Source: Candidatus Helarchaeota archaeon
GTDB lineage: Archaea > Asgardarchaeota > Lokiarchaeia > Helarchaeales > JABXJV01
Length of the DNA stretch: 8,398 nt
Assembly (NCBI GenBank): GCA_013375355.1
Contig: JABXJV010000217.1
Coordinates: 1-8,398, forward strand
Reading direction: 5' to 3'
A program made the translations under genes and the position numbers. Each line of letters begins with the position of its first letter. The first letter of the stretch is position 1. The notes under the pieces were generated by a model. The model was not told where the DNA came from and ran no database searches. It saw nothing but the letters and a program-made list of their open reading frames with translations. Positions 1-5,844 of this stretch are shown here, piece by piece.

Positions 1-132
1 ACAGGAAACATGTTTATGGCATTATTTACTTACTTTTTAGGAGCTAAAGGTGCGTTCTACTTCTTAGGACCAATATTAGGAATTTTATTATTTATTTCTG
101 GTCTGATTACAAATAAATTAGAAGAAACATAA
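1..132 (+). CDS. C-terminal end of a membrane protein (partial)
   Basis: The frame is open from the first base and ends at TAA 130-132, giving the last 43 residues of a protein whose start lies outside the window. The tail has a short hydrophobic stretch, a G-A-K-G turn, then a clear membrane helix (about F21 to I36 of the visible part: FLGPILGILLFISGLI). A short charged end, T-N-K-L-E-E-T, follows. This pattern of a last transmembrane helix plus a short polar tail fits the C-terminus of a multi-pass transporter or permease, but the family cannot be named from 43 residues. The next gene starts 74 bases downstream on the same strand behind its own possible TATA element, so co-transcription is uncertain. 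Confidence 0.6.
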   Translation, partial: TGNMFMALFTYFLGAKGAFYFLGPILGILLFISGLITNKLEET

Positions 133-144
133 GAATACCCAAAC

Positions 145-152
145 CTTAAAAA
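145..152 (+). promoter_or_regulatory. Possible archaeal TATA box for the acyl-CoA dehydrogenase gene
   Basis: CTTAAAAA resembles the archaeal TATA consensus and lies about 55-60 bases before the TTG start. Transcription would begin near 172-177, leaving a leader of about 30 bases that contains the Shine-Dalgarno site. The surroundings are so AT-rich that chance matches are expected, so this is only a candidate. Confidence 0.25.
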
Positions 153-195
153 AAATGAAAATTGAATCACAAAATAGATTGTAATTATAACAAAT

Positions 196-201
196 GGTGA
201 G
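196..201 (+). promoter_or_regulatory. Ribosome binding site that fixes a TTG start
   Basis: GGTGAG at 196-201 pairs with the 3' end of 16S rRNA and stands 5 bases before TTG at 207. No in-frame ATG or GTG lies near the expected N-terminus, so this site supports TTG as the true initiation codon of the dehydrogenase. The stretch AGTTAATTTG that follows is repeated exactly at the start of the gene at 1623. Confidence 0.6.
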
Positions 202-206
202 TTAAT

Positions 207-1469
207 TTGGAAGGTAAAGTCAATTATGAAGATCTTAATATAGAATTTGGTGAATCTACTAATAATTCGGGAAGTTTATTTCTATTTACTGATGAAGAAA
301 ACGATTTCAGACTTAAAATAAGAGAATGGGCAAAAGAAAACATTCTCCCAGTAGATGCGGAAATTGAACGGATTGGTAATGTCGATCTTAATACTGCTTT
401 TGAAATGTGTGTTGATATCTATAAAAAAATGGCTAAAGATGGGTTATTATCTCTCGCCTTTCCTACTTCTATAGGAGGGGGAGGCAAAGGATTTGTATAC
501 CGAGTAATATCTGGAGAAGAATTAGCTGCTATTAATTCAGCTGTCGTTGTTACTTATGGTGCAAGTGCAAATTTATTTTGTGCCCCGATCATCCATTTCG
601 GCACTGAAGAGCAGAAAAAGAAATATCTTATTCCAGTAGGTATAAAAGGAGAGAAATTAGGGGCAATTGCTATAACTGAGCCTACTGCTGGGTCAGATGC
701 AGTTGGTGGGATGAGAACTACAGCCATTAAAAAGGGTGATAATTATATCATAAATGGAGAAAAAAGATTTATTACAAATGGAAGTAAAGCGGATTATTTG
801 TTATTATATGCATTAACTAATCCTGATGCACCAAGAAAACATCAAGGGATCAGTGCATTTATCTTTCCTACTGATACTCCAGGATTTGAAAGGGTAAAAG
901 ACTATGAACTATGTGGAAGAAAAGGTTCGATCAACTCGCATTTAGCATTTAATAATTGCGAAGTTCCAGCGGAAAACCTTATTGGAGGACCCGATATGGA
1001 GAATAAAGGGATTCGTATTATGATGTCAGGATTAGATGGAGAACGATGCTTCACTTGTTCTCAATATCTTGGTATTGCAAGGTCTGCATTTGAAGTTGCG
1101 TTTAAGTATGCAAATAAACGGAGACAATTTGATAAATTTCTAAGAGAATTTGAAGGAATAAATTTCAGAATCTCTAATATGTATGCGAAATTAGAAGCTG
1201 GACGATTGATGATGTTAAGAGCTGCAAGAATGCTAGATGCTGGATTAAAGGCGACCAAAGAAGTAGCTGCTGCTAAATTCATGTGTGCGGATTATCAGAT
1301 GGAAATTTGTTTAGATGCAGTACAAATCTGCGGTGGGATCGGATACACTAAAGACTTTCCAGTAGAACGGTTTTTTAGAGATGCAAAAATTGGTCAAATT
1401 TCAGCAGGCACAACAGATATACTTCGGTTTTTATGTCAAAGAGAATTATATCGAAAAATTAAAAAATAA
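207..1469 (+). CDS. Acyl-CoA dehydrogenase, isovaleryl/long-chain type
   Basis: This is a FAD-dependent acyl-CoA dehydrogenase of 420 residues, within the usual size range. It would oxidise an acyl-CoA to the 2,3-enoyl-CoA in the cytoplasm and pass electrons to an electron-transfer flavoprotein. The N-terminal helical domain starts near residue 24 (FLFTDEENDF). The first family signature, AITEPTAGSD, is at 155-164, in the FAD-binding beta domain. The second signature runs from Q373 to D392 (QICGGIGYTKDFPVE...D). At the position of the catalytic glutamate of short- and medium-chain enzymes (Y-E-G-T) this protein has S-A-G-T (A400). A glutamate is present instead in G-L-D-G-E-R (E279), matching the helix-G base of isovaleryl- and long-chain enzymes, so it is probably active. 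Translation starts at TTG 207 behind GGTGAG. About 20 residues precede the usual family start. The chain length of the substrate cannot be read from sequence. Branched or short acyl-CoA is likely by the isovaleryl-like motif. Confidence 0.95.
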   Translation: MEGKVNYEDLNIEFGESTNNSGSLFLFTDEENDFRLKIREWAKENILPVDAEIERIGNVDLNTAFEMCVDIYKKMAKDGLLSLAFPTSIGGGGKGFVYRVISGEELAAINSAVVVTYGASANLFCAPIIHFGTEEQKKKYLIPVGIKGEKLGAIAITEPTAGSDAVGGMRTTAIKKGDNYIINGEKRFITNGSKADYLLLYALTNPDAPRKHQGISAFIFPTDTPGFERVKDYELCGRKGSINSHLAFNNCEVPAENLIGGPDMENKGIRIMMSGLDGERCFTCSQYLGIARSAFEVAFKYANKRRQFDKFLREFEGINFRISNMYAKLEAGRLMMLRAARMLDAGLKATKEVAAAKFMCADYQMEICLDAVQICGGIGYTKDFPVERFFRDAKIGQISAGTTDILRFLCQRELYRKIKK

Positions 1470-1472
1470 AAT

Positions 1473-1510
1473 TATTTTAATTTTTTCTATTATACTTTTT
1501 TCTCTAATTT
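1473..1510 (+). terminator. Oligo-T archaeal-type terminator after the dehydrogenase
   Basis: Immediately after TAA 1467-1469 comes a T-rich tract with two runs of six T (1481-1486 and 1496-1501) and no strong hairpin. Oligo-T tracts without hairpins are the usual intrinsic terminators of archaea. The 153-base gap to the next gene also suggests that transcription ends here. Confidence 0.45.
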
Positions 1511-1555
1511 ATTATCCGATCTTTCCTAATCACTAATTCTTTTAAATGAATAATT

Positions 1556-1565
1556 AAAAATATAG
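1556..1565 (+). promoter_or_regulatory. Possible TATA box for the paired zinc-ribbon membrane genes
   Basis: AAAAATATAG lies about 60 bases before the TTG start at 1623 and would place transcription initiation near 1588. A second candidate, CTTAAAAT at 1588-1595, would give an almost leaderless transcript. The presence of a Shine-Dalgarno-like GGGAAG at 1613-1618 favours the upstream box. Both are weak in this AT-rich background. Confidence 0.25.
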
Positions 1566-1622
1566 TTAGGGAAATTCTTAACAATATCTTAAAATTGGAT
1601 ATCTAATAATAGGGAAGTTAAT

Positions 1623-2456
1623 TTGCAATCTGAAATAATGAAATTATCAAAGGAGAACTGTAAAAATGAAATACTAGACTTTTTTAACATAACAAATGCA
1701 ATTTTTGTAACAAAAACTACTAAATCAAGTATCGAATTTAAAGAGAAATATACCGAATTTCGTTATAACAGAGGGCGAGCTTATACCCAAAAAGGTAAAA
1801 TCACACTGGAGGGAGATGGGGATACAAATATTATCATTAATTATAACAAAAATATAATGTATACTTATTCTTCTGTTTTAATACCAATTATAGTTTTTTT
1901 TCTATATATTTTACGCTCTACTCAAATTATTTTTATTCTTATTTTTTTGGGCTTTTTTGTTATTACAATATCTTCCTTTATAGTAATTTTTAATTATAAT
2001 ATAAACAAAGATGAAGAAGTATTTGCGGAATTTATTTTTAGTTACTTATCCGATGTTTCCAGAATTTACGAAACTTATTCAACAGATCTTAAAACTTTTT
2101 CATGTCCTAATTGTGGTTATGAGAACTTAAGTAATTCAGAAGAATGTTCACATTGTCTTGCTAGATTTCCGAGATGTTTTATTTGTAGAAGATTAATTAT
2201 TAGTAAAGACGTGGTTTTTTGTCCATTATGTAATGCACCATTTCATAAATCAGAATTCTTAGAATGGTTAAAAGTAAAAGCACATTGTAAGATTTGTAAG
2301 AAAGAATTAGATATCTGGGAATTCCAAAAATATTTAGACCAACATGAGCAATTAGACGAAATATATTCAATTAAATGTCCTGAATGTAAAAAACTAATAT
2401 CTCCTGATTCTAATTTTTGTATTTTTTGTGGGGTTAAAATACTTGACAATAAATAA
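1623..2456 (+). CDS. Two-helix membrane protein with zinc-ribbon / RING-like / zinc-ribbon C-terminus
   Basis: This is a 277-residue protein that I can describe by architecture but not name. Residues 1-80 are soluble, with a beta-rich stretch around 37-75. Two transmembrane helices follow (about 83-97 and 101-124), separated by R98. The C-terminal module holds 15 putative zinc ligands. A CPNCG ribbon uses C161, C164, C175 and C178. A prokaryotic-RING-like (treble-clef) unit uses C185, C188, C200, C203, H208, C222 and C225, with the core EWLKVKA (214-220). A second ribbon uses C252, C255, C266 and C269. The central unit matches the C-x2-C...CP-x-C-x4-H...C-x2-C plan of Pfam Prok-RING families. 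The start is TTG at 1623 behind GGGAAG (1613-1618). An in-frame ATG at 1638 would only trim five residues. The gene overlaps the start of its paralogue at 2443. Inferred role: a membrane-anchored protein- or nucleic-acid-binding adaptor. E3-ligase activity is possible but not shown. Confidence 0.85.
   Translation: MQSEIMKLSKENCKNEILDFFNITNAIFVTKTTKSSIEFKEKYTEFRYNRGRAYTQKGKITLEGDGDTNIIINYNKNIMYTYSSVLIPIIVFFLYILRSTQIIFILIFLGFFVITISSFIVIFNYNINKDEEVFAEFIFSYLSDVSRIYETYSTDLKTFSCPNCGYENLSNSEECSHCLARFPRCFICRRLIISKDVVFCPLCNAPFHKSEFLEWLKVKAHCKICKKELDIWEFQKYLDQHEQLDEIYSIKCPECKKLISPDSNFCIFCGVKILDNK
2253..2336 (+). repeat. Paralogous DNA repeat, copy 1 (RING-like module core)
   Basis: This 84-base stretch matches 3391-3474 at 75 of 84 positions by hand count, without gaps and in the same orientation and reading frame. 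It includes 21 consecutive identical bases near its end. It encodes the EFLEWLKVKA...ELDIWEFQKY part of the zinc module. The offset between copies is 1138 bases, about the length of one gene, which indicates tandem gene or segment duplication. Confidence 0.85.
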
Positions 2457-3585
2457 TGAAGGAAGTTCTGGAATTGGATATTTAATTGGATTTATTTTCA
2501 TCATTACTACAATAATAAATGTTGCAATAACTGCAGTCATCACAGTTATTGGAAGAACTCCTGAATATAGATATATTGGTATATTTAATATTAGCTGTCT
2601 TCTTATCGAATTGGTTTTAGTGTATTTTGGGAGTAAACTAGATAGTAAAAAAATGATATATACTGGAGTAGTAATAGGTATAATTGCACAAATTATTATA
2701 ATCCCTAGTTTGTTTATTAAATTAGACTATATTATTTCAGAAATTAAACTGACTATTCTTACGGTTACATACATAATTCTTTCAATGGATATAGAATTTG
2801 ATCTTAATTTTGAAATGAATTTACAAGCAATTGTTGGATTTTTAATTATGTTTGTTGAAACATTTCAAAGAAGGTCCTCTAATCGAGTAGGTGGTGTAGG
2901 AACTAATATCGTAGTAGCAATAATAGGGTTGATAATAAATATAATTGGATATTACAAACCAAATATATTGAAACATATACAATACATCATAGAAAGAAAT
3001 CCTCCATCAAGAAGGTCAAGAAATTATAGAATAGATAGTGGAATAGATACAAGCTATAGAGATTGGAGATCAGAACCTGTTCCTAAACCTCCGAGTATAC
3101 CTACAGATAGACTTTCCCATCCTACTCACACCTCTACCATTCCTAAACCGTCAATCGATTTATTAAGTTCACATAATGAAAAAATATATGAAAGGGTTCA
3201 TCTTGGCAAAGAGTTCACACTTCCATCCAAGCCGCTGATATGTTCATCTTGTGGAAATGCAAATCCAGAAAACGCTAAAATATGTAAATCTTGTTTAAAT
3301 AACATTCCGAAATGTTTAATATGCAACCGAGCGATAAGTGCAGAACAAATTGTTTATTGTCCGTTTTGTAATGCATATTATCATAAAACTGAATTCTTTG
3401 AATGGTTGAAAGTAAAAGCAATTTGTAAGAATTGTAATAAAGAATTAGACCTCTGGGAATTCCAAAAATATTCAAAACAACCTGAGCATCTTGATGAAAT
3501 TGCATCGATTAATTGCCCTAATTGTAAAAAAACCATCCCTAGGGACGCAAATTTTTGCATTTTTTGTGGAATTAAAATCGAATAA
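2443..3585 (+). CDS. Multi-pass membrane protein with the same zinc-ribbon / RING-like C-terminus
   Basis: This is a 380-residue paralogue of the preceding gene, recognised by its C-terminus only. About six hydrophobic segments fill the N-terminal half (roughly 12-36, 45-63, 71-92, 103-115, 127-140, 153-171). A low-complexity linker rich in Pro, Ser, Thr and Arg follows (about 172-265). The 15-ligand zinc module comes last: C267, C270, C281, C284; then C291, C294, C306, C309, H314, C328, C331; then C358, C361, C372, C375. Aligned without gaps, 113 residues of this module are about 60% identical to the upstream protein (68 by hand count). I chose TTG 2443 because GGGG at 2430-2433 stands 9 bases ahead. 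GTG 2428 is also in frame and would add five residues, but it is preceded only by a T-run. Either start overlaps the upstream coding end, implying translational coupling and a joint function. The module is probably cytoplasmic and held at the membrane by a flexible tether. Function unknown. Confidence 0.83.
   Translation: MTINNEGSSGIGYLIGFIFIITTIINVAITAVITVIGRTPEYRYIGIFNISCLLIELVLVYFGSKLDSKKMIYTGVVIGIIAQIIIIPSLFIKLDYIISEIKLTILTVTYIILSMDIEFDLNFEMNLQAIVGFLIMFVETFQRRSSNRVGGVGTNIVVAIIGLIINIIGYYKPNILKHIQYIIERNPPSRRSRNYRIDSGIDTSYRDWRSEPVPKPPSIPTDRLSHPTHTSTIPKPSIDLLSSHNEKIYERVHLGKEFTLPSKPLICSSCGNANPENAKICKSCLNNIPKCLICNRAISAEQIVYCPFCNAYYHKTEFFEWLKVKAICKNCNKELDLWEFQKYSKQPEHLDEIASINCPNCKKTIPRDANFCIFCGIKIE
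3391..3474 (+). repeat. Paralogous DNA repeat, copy 2 (RING-like module core)
   Basis: This is the partner of 2253-2336. Of the nine base differences, only two are silent and the other seven change six of the 28 encoded residues. The flanking parts of the module are visibly less similar at the DNA level, so this patch may have been homogenised by gene conversion or copied recently. Confidence 0.85.
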
Positions 3586-3588
3586 TGA

Positions 3589-4230
3589 TTAAATCTTAGA
3601 TAGTCCAAGATTTTTAGCTAATGTCGGATTAGTAACAGGGTAAACCATCTCTTGTGGGATTTTTAATTTAGAATAGTCTTCAATTTTAGCGTTTTGTCTT
3701 TGTTCAGCTACGAAACTAGATATTTCTTTGATTTCAACAATCCATTCTTTTGAATATTTTTTTAACACTTCAAGACGTAAGCCTAATTGAATTGCACGTC
3801 GTTGACATTTTTTCCCTGAAGGGTCGTGATCTGGGTCCCACTGTAATCGCACATTTGATTTCTTAACCAACTCTTTCCATTTTTCTCTACTTTTATAAAT
3901 TTCCGGAATAAAAGTCGAATGAATGGCTTGTTCTAATATGTAATCAAATGCTTCACGTTTAATCCATATTGCAAGAATGATTTCTTGATTAATTTTTGTG
4001 CCCCATCCACTGCGATACATCATCCAAAGAAAGTTAGTTTTAATCCAAGACATTCGATCTAATCTGAATTCGCCACCAAAGTATCCATGAGTTGCAGCAA
4101 AATTGCCAATAGATGGACTATATGCTTGATAGACAACTATAGATTTATCATTATAATGTGCAAGAATGTGATGCCCAGTTTTAGGCCAACGCTTAACTTG
4201 TTCATAATAAGGCTCTGTCGTTAAATTCAT
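3589..4230 (-). CDS. DUF4291 family protein
   Basis: This is a 213-residue cytoplasmic protein with no signal peptide or membrane segment. It is recognised as DUF4291 by a set of strongly conserved blocks: KRWPKTGHHILAHY (13-26), VVYQAY (32-37), FAATHGYFGG (44-53), RMSWIKTNFLWMMYRSGW (59-76), VRLQWDPDHDPSG (127-139), RRAIQLGLR (144-152) and EWIVEI (162-167). The length fits the family. I know of no settled biochemical function. The dense conserved Arg, Trp, Asp and His residues look like those of an enzyme or nucleic-acid-binding protein. ATG 4228-4230 is preceded by AGGAA (4237-4241 on this strand) at good spacing. The gene starts 25 bases after the transporter stop on the same strand, so the two are probably co-transcribed. 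Its stop lies 3 bases from the stop of the convergent zinc-protein gene. I know the family mainly from bacteria and fungi, so acquisition by transfer is plausible. Confidence 0.9.
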   Translation of the reverse strand: MNLTTEPYYEQVKRWPKTGHHILAHYNDKSIVVYQAYSPSIGNFAATHGYFGGEFRLDRMSWIKTNFLWMMYRSGWGTKINQEIILAIWIKREAFDYILEQAIHSTFIPEIYKSREKWKELVKKSNVRLQWDPDHDPSGKKCQRRAIQLGLRLEVLKKYSKEWIVEIKEISSFVAEQRQNAKIEDYSKLKIPQEMVYPVTNPTLAKNLGLSKI

Positions 4231-4255
4231 TTATTATTCCTGGAAAAATATTTAT

Positions 4256-5662
4256 TTAAGTTGATAAATTAGATGCAAATTGTTCCCTTTTTTTCTGGTG
4301 AAGTTCTTCTAATTTTGTCTGTAATTCTTTCAGCCTTTCGCTATGGAGCGGATAAAAATACATGAATATGAAACTAATAAGTGAAATAATAGCTGGAATT
4401 ATTAAAAATAATATTTTAATACCAAATAATGTTTTGGTGAATTGAAAAGGTGAATCTGGCATTAATAAGAAGCTTTTCAAATATCCAAATGTTTCAAGCA
4501 TTATTGTTGCAATAATTGGTCCTAAGCTATCTGCTGGTTTTGTAAAAAGGGCATTTATTCCTAAAAACATCCCTTCTCTCCGAGTACCCTGATTTACCTC
4601 ATCTTCATCCATACTCAAAGCCATCATTGGAACTGTAAATATTCCATATCCTCCAAAAAAAGTCATCCAAATAAACCCTAACCAAATTAGAGATTCTGTT
4701 TGTGGATTTATTATTATAAAAAATACAGTAAAACTTCCGATAACTTGTAATAATCCAAATCTTAAGATGATTTTCCGCATTCCCCATTTGGGTCTTAAGT
4801 GTATACATGTTATACTTCCAATGTAGGAGACAGGTATATAAGTTAATAAAAACAACACTATCGTCGTCATATTATAACCACCAAAGATAAGGGCATATAC
4901 AAAAATGTAACTTAACGCCATGGCTCCTTTTATTACACCACAAAAATTATAACCAATGAAAAATAAAAATGATTTTAATTTAACTGTCTCTTTTATTGAC
5001 TTCACTAGAGGAAAAACTTCATCTTTCTGAAATTCTGGTTTTTCTTTATTTGTTTTTGCGACAATTAAATAACAAATAACTGATATTATTCCAACTATAA
5101 TATTAACAAATTGAAATGGTTGTAAGCCCGCTTCTTTTACAGCTGGTACTATAATAAAAAAAGGTAATAAACCAATCAAACCTATCACTGTAGTTAAGAA
5201 ATTAATTTTATTTCGTTCATCGATGTCTGAAGTCATCTCTGGCACTAATGCCATCCAGCATAAAATGACCAATGTCAGCATAGTATCAAATGAGCAGATA
5301 CTTACAATGAAATGGATAAAAATAATTATTTGATTATCAAAGCTCCACGGAAACCATGTCATAATAAACGCTAATGCCCAAATTGGGGCACCATACTTAA
5401 TAAACGGAATTCGGCGTCCGCCCCATCTTTTTCGGTCTGTACGATCAGAGAGATGACCAAGGAGAGGGTCATTAATTGCATTAACAATTGCGTAAATAAT
5501 CAAACCAGTAATAAAATAAATAGGTAATAGTTTTAAATCGTCGTAGAAAAATTCAACATAGTACATAACGAAAATAAACCCAAGTAATGCGCCAGGTATC
5601 GCACCAAAAGCGTAACCTAACATTTGTTTATTTGATAATTTTTTGGAAATTTTATTTTCCAT
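4256..5662 (-). CDS. MFS_2 / GPH-family sugar:cation symporter
   Basis: This is a 468-residue multi-pass permease of the glycoside-pentoside-hexuronide:cation symporter group, importing a sugar or related solute with a cation across the cytoplasmic membrane. About twelve hydrophobic segments are visible. Diagnostic features are N-D-P-L-L-G at 64-69, followed by the cytoplasmic loop SDRTDRKRWGGRR (72-84), the ALVPEMTSD loop after the fourth helix (138-146), and an acidic stretch DEDEVNQGTRREG (352-364), equivalent to the conserved D...G-x-R-x-E-G region of the family. The C-terminus is a charged helix of about 30 residues with E/K/Q repeats. ATG 5660-5662 is taken as the start. A TTG two codons upstream is in frame but adds nothing conserved. 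No clear Shine-Dalgarno site precedes it, and a TATA-like element at 5691-5700 would give an almost leaderless mRNA. The exact substrate cannot be inferred. Confidence 0.9.
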   Translation of the reverse strand: MENKISKKLSNKQMLGYAFGAIPGALLGFIFVMYYVEFFYDDLKLLPIYFITGLIIYAIVNAINDPLLGHLSDRTDRKRWGGRRIPFIKYGAPIWALAFIMTWFPWSFDNQIIIFIHFIVSICSFDTMLTLVILCWMALVPEMTSDIDERNKINFLTTVIGLIGLLPFFIIVPAVKEAGLQPFQFVNIIVGIISVICYLIVAKTNKEKPEFQKDEVFPLVKSIKETVKLKSFLFFIGYNFCGVIKGAMALSYIFVYALIFGGYNMTTIVLFLLTYIPVSYIGSITCIHLRPKWGMRKIILRFGLLQVIGSFTVFFIIINPQTESLIWLGFIWMTFFGGYGIFTVPMMALSMDEDEVNQGTRREGMFLGINALFTKPADSLGPIIATIMLETFGYLKSFLLMPDSPFQFTKTLFGIKILFLIIPAIISLISFIFMYFYPLHSERLKELQTKLEELHQKKREQFASNLST

Positions 5663-5690
5663 AATCAATCAGTCATAATTTTATTGGAGA

Positions 5691-5700
5691 TTAATATATT
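5691..5700 (-). promoter_or_regulatory. Possible TATA box for the transporter-DUF4291 unit
   Basis: Read on the minus strand this is AATATATTAA, centred about 33 bases upstream of the ATG at 5662. Initiation about 27 bases downstream would fall near 5668 and leave a leader of only about six bases. That agrees with the absence of a convincing ribosome binding site. The whole 5663-5844 region is extremely AT-rich and holds no gene. It serves the divergent transporter and hydrolase promoters. Confidence 0.3.
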
Positions 5701-5789
5701 CTTATTAAATTGCAAAAAAAATCAATTTAAATTTTCATATTGACATATATTTTGAAATTTAAAAATTACAATTATTTTAAAGATAAAAG

Positions 5790-5796
5790 TTTATAG
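5790..5796 (+). promoter_or_regulatory. Candidate TATA box for the alpha/beta hydrolase gene
   Basis: TTTATAG follows the purine-rich GATAAAAG, which could act as a BRE. It lies about 50 bases before the ATG at 5845, so initiation near 5818 would give a leader of about 27 bases containing the GGAGA ribosome site. The same heptamer appears at 6723-6729 ahead of the DUF2284 gene. Confidence 0.4.
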
Positions 5797-5830
5797 TAAG
5801 AGTGAATAAAATCCAATAATAAATAGAAAT

Positions 5831-5835
5831 GGAGA
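5831..5835 (+). promoter_or_regulatory. Ribosome binding site that decides the hydrolase start
   Basis: GGAGA stands 9 bases before ATG 5845. A longer frame opens at TTG 5836, directly abutting this site with no spacing, which is not workable. The ATG is therefore the start, and the protein begins M-P-Y-F-D-N. Confidence 0.7.
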
Positions 5836-5844
5836 TTGATAATT

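Noticed and set aside
1061..1282. 73-codon open frame on the minus strand inside the dehydrogenase gene
   Set aside because: It lies wholly opposite a well-conserved enzyme sequence, has no family resemblance, and is an antisense shadow.
207..1469. Dehydrogenase as a catalytically dead paralogue because Y-E-G-T is S-A-G-T
   Set aside because: A glutamate at the isovaleryl/long-chain position (E279) can supply the base, and both family signatures are intact.
2456..2458. ATG overlapping the stop of the first zinc-ribbon gene as the start of the second
   Set aside because: It is not in frame with the second gene and its frame closes within about ten codons.
3275..3608. Minus-strand open frames opposite the second zinc-ribbon gene, with a similar one at 2243-2449
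   Set aside because: The frames opposite the two zinc modules resemble each other only because the modules are duplicated. They encode no recognisable protein and lack ribosome sites.
4605..4808. 67-codon minus-strand frame inside the transporter gene in another reading frame
   Set aside because: It is fully contained in a conserved multi-helix transporter sequence and has no independent support.
5836..5838. TTG as an upstream start of the alpha/beta hydrolase
   Set aside because: It directly abuts the GGAGA ribosome site, leaving no spacing, whereas ATG 5845 has nine bases.
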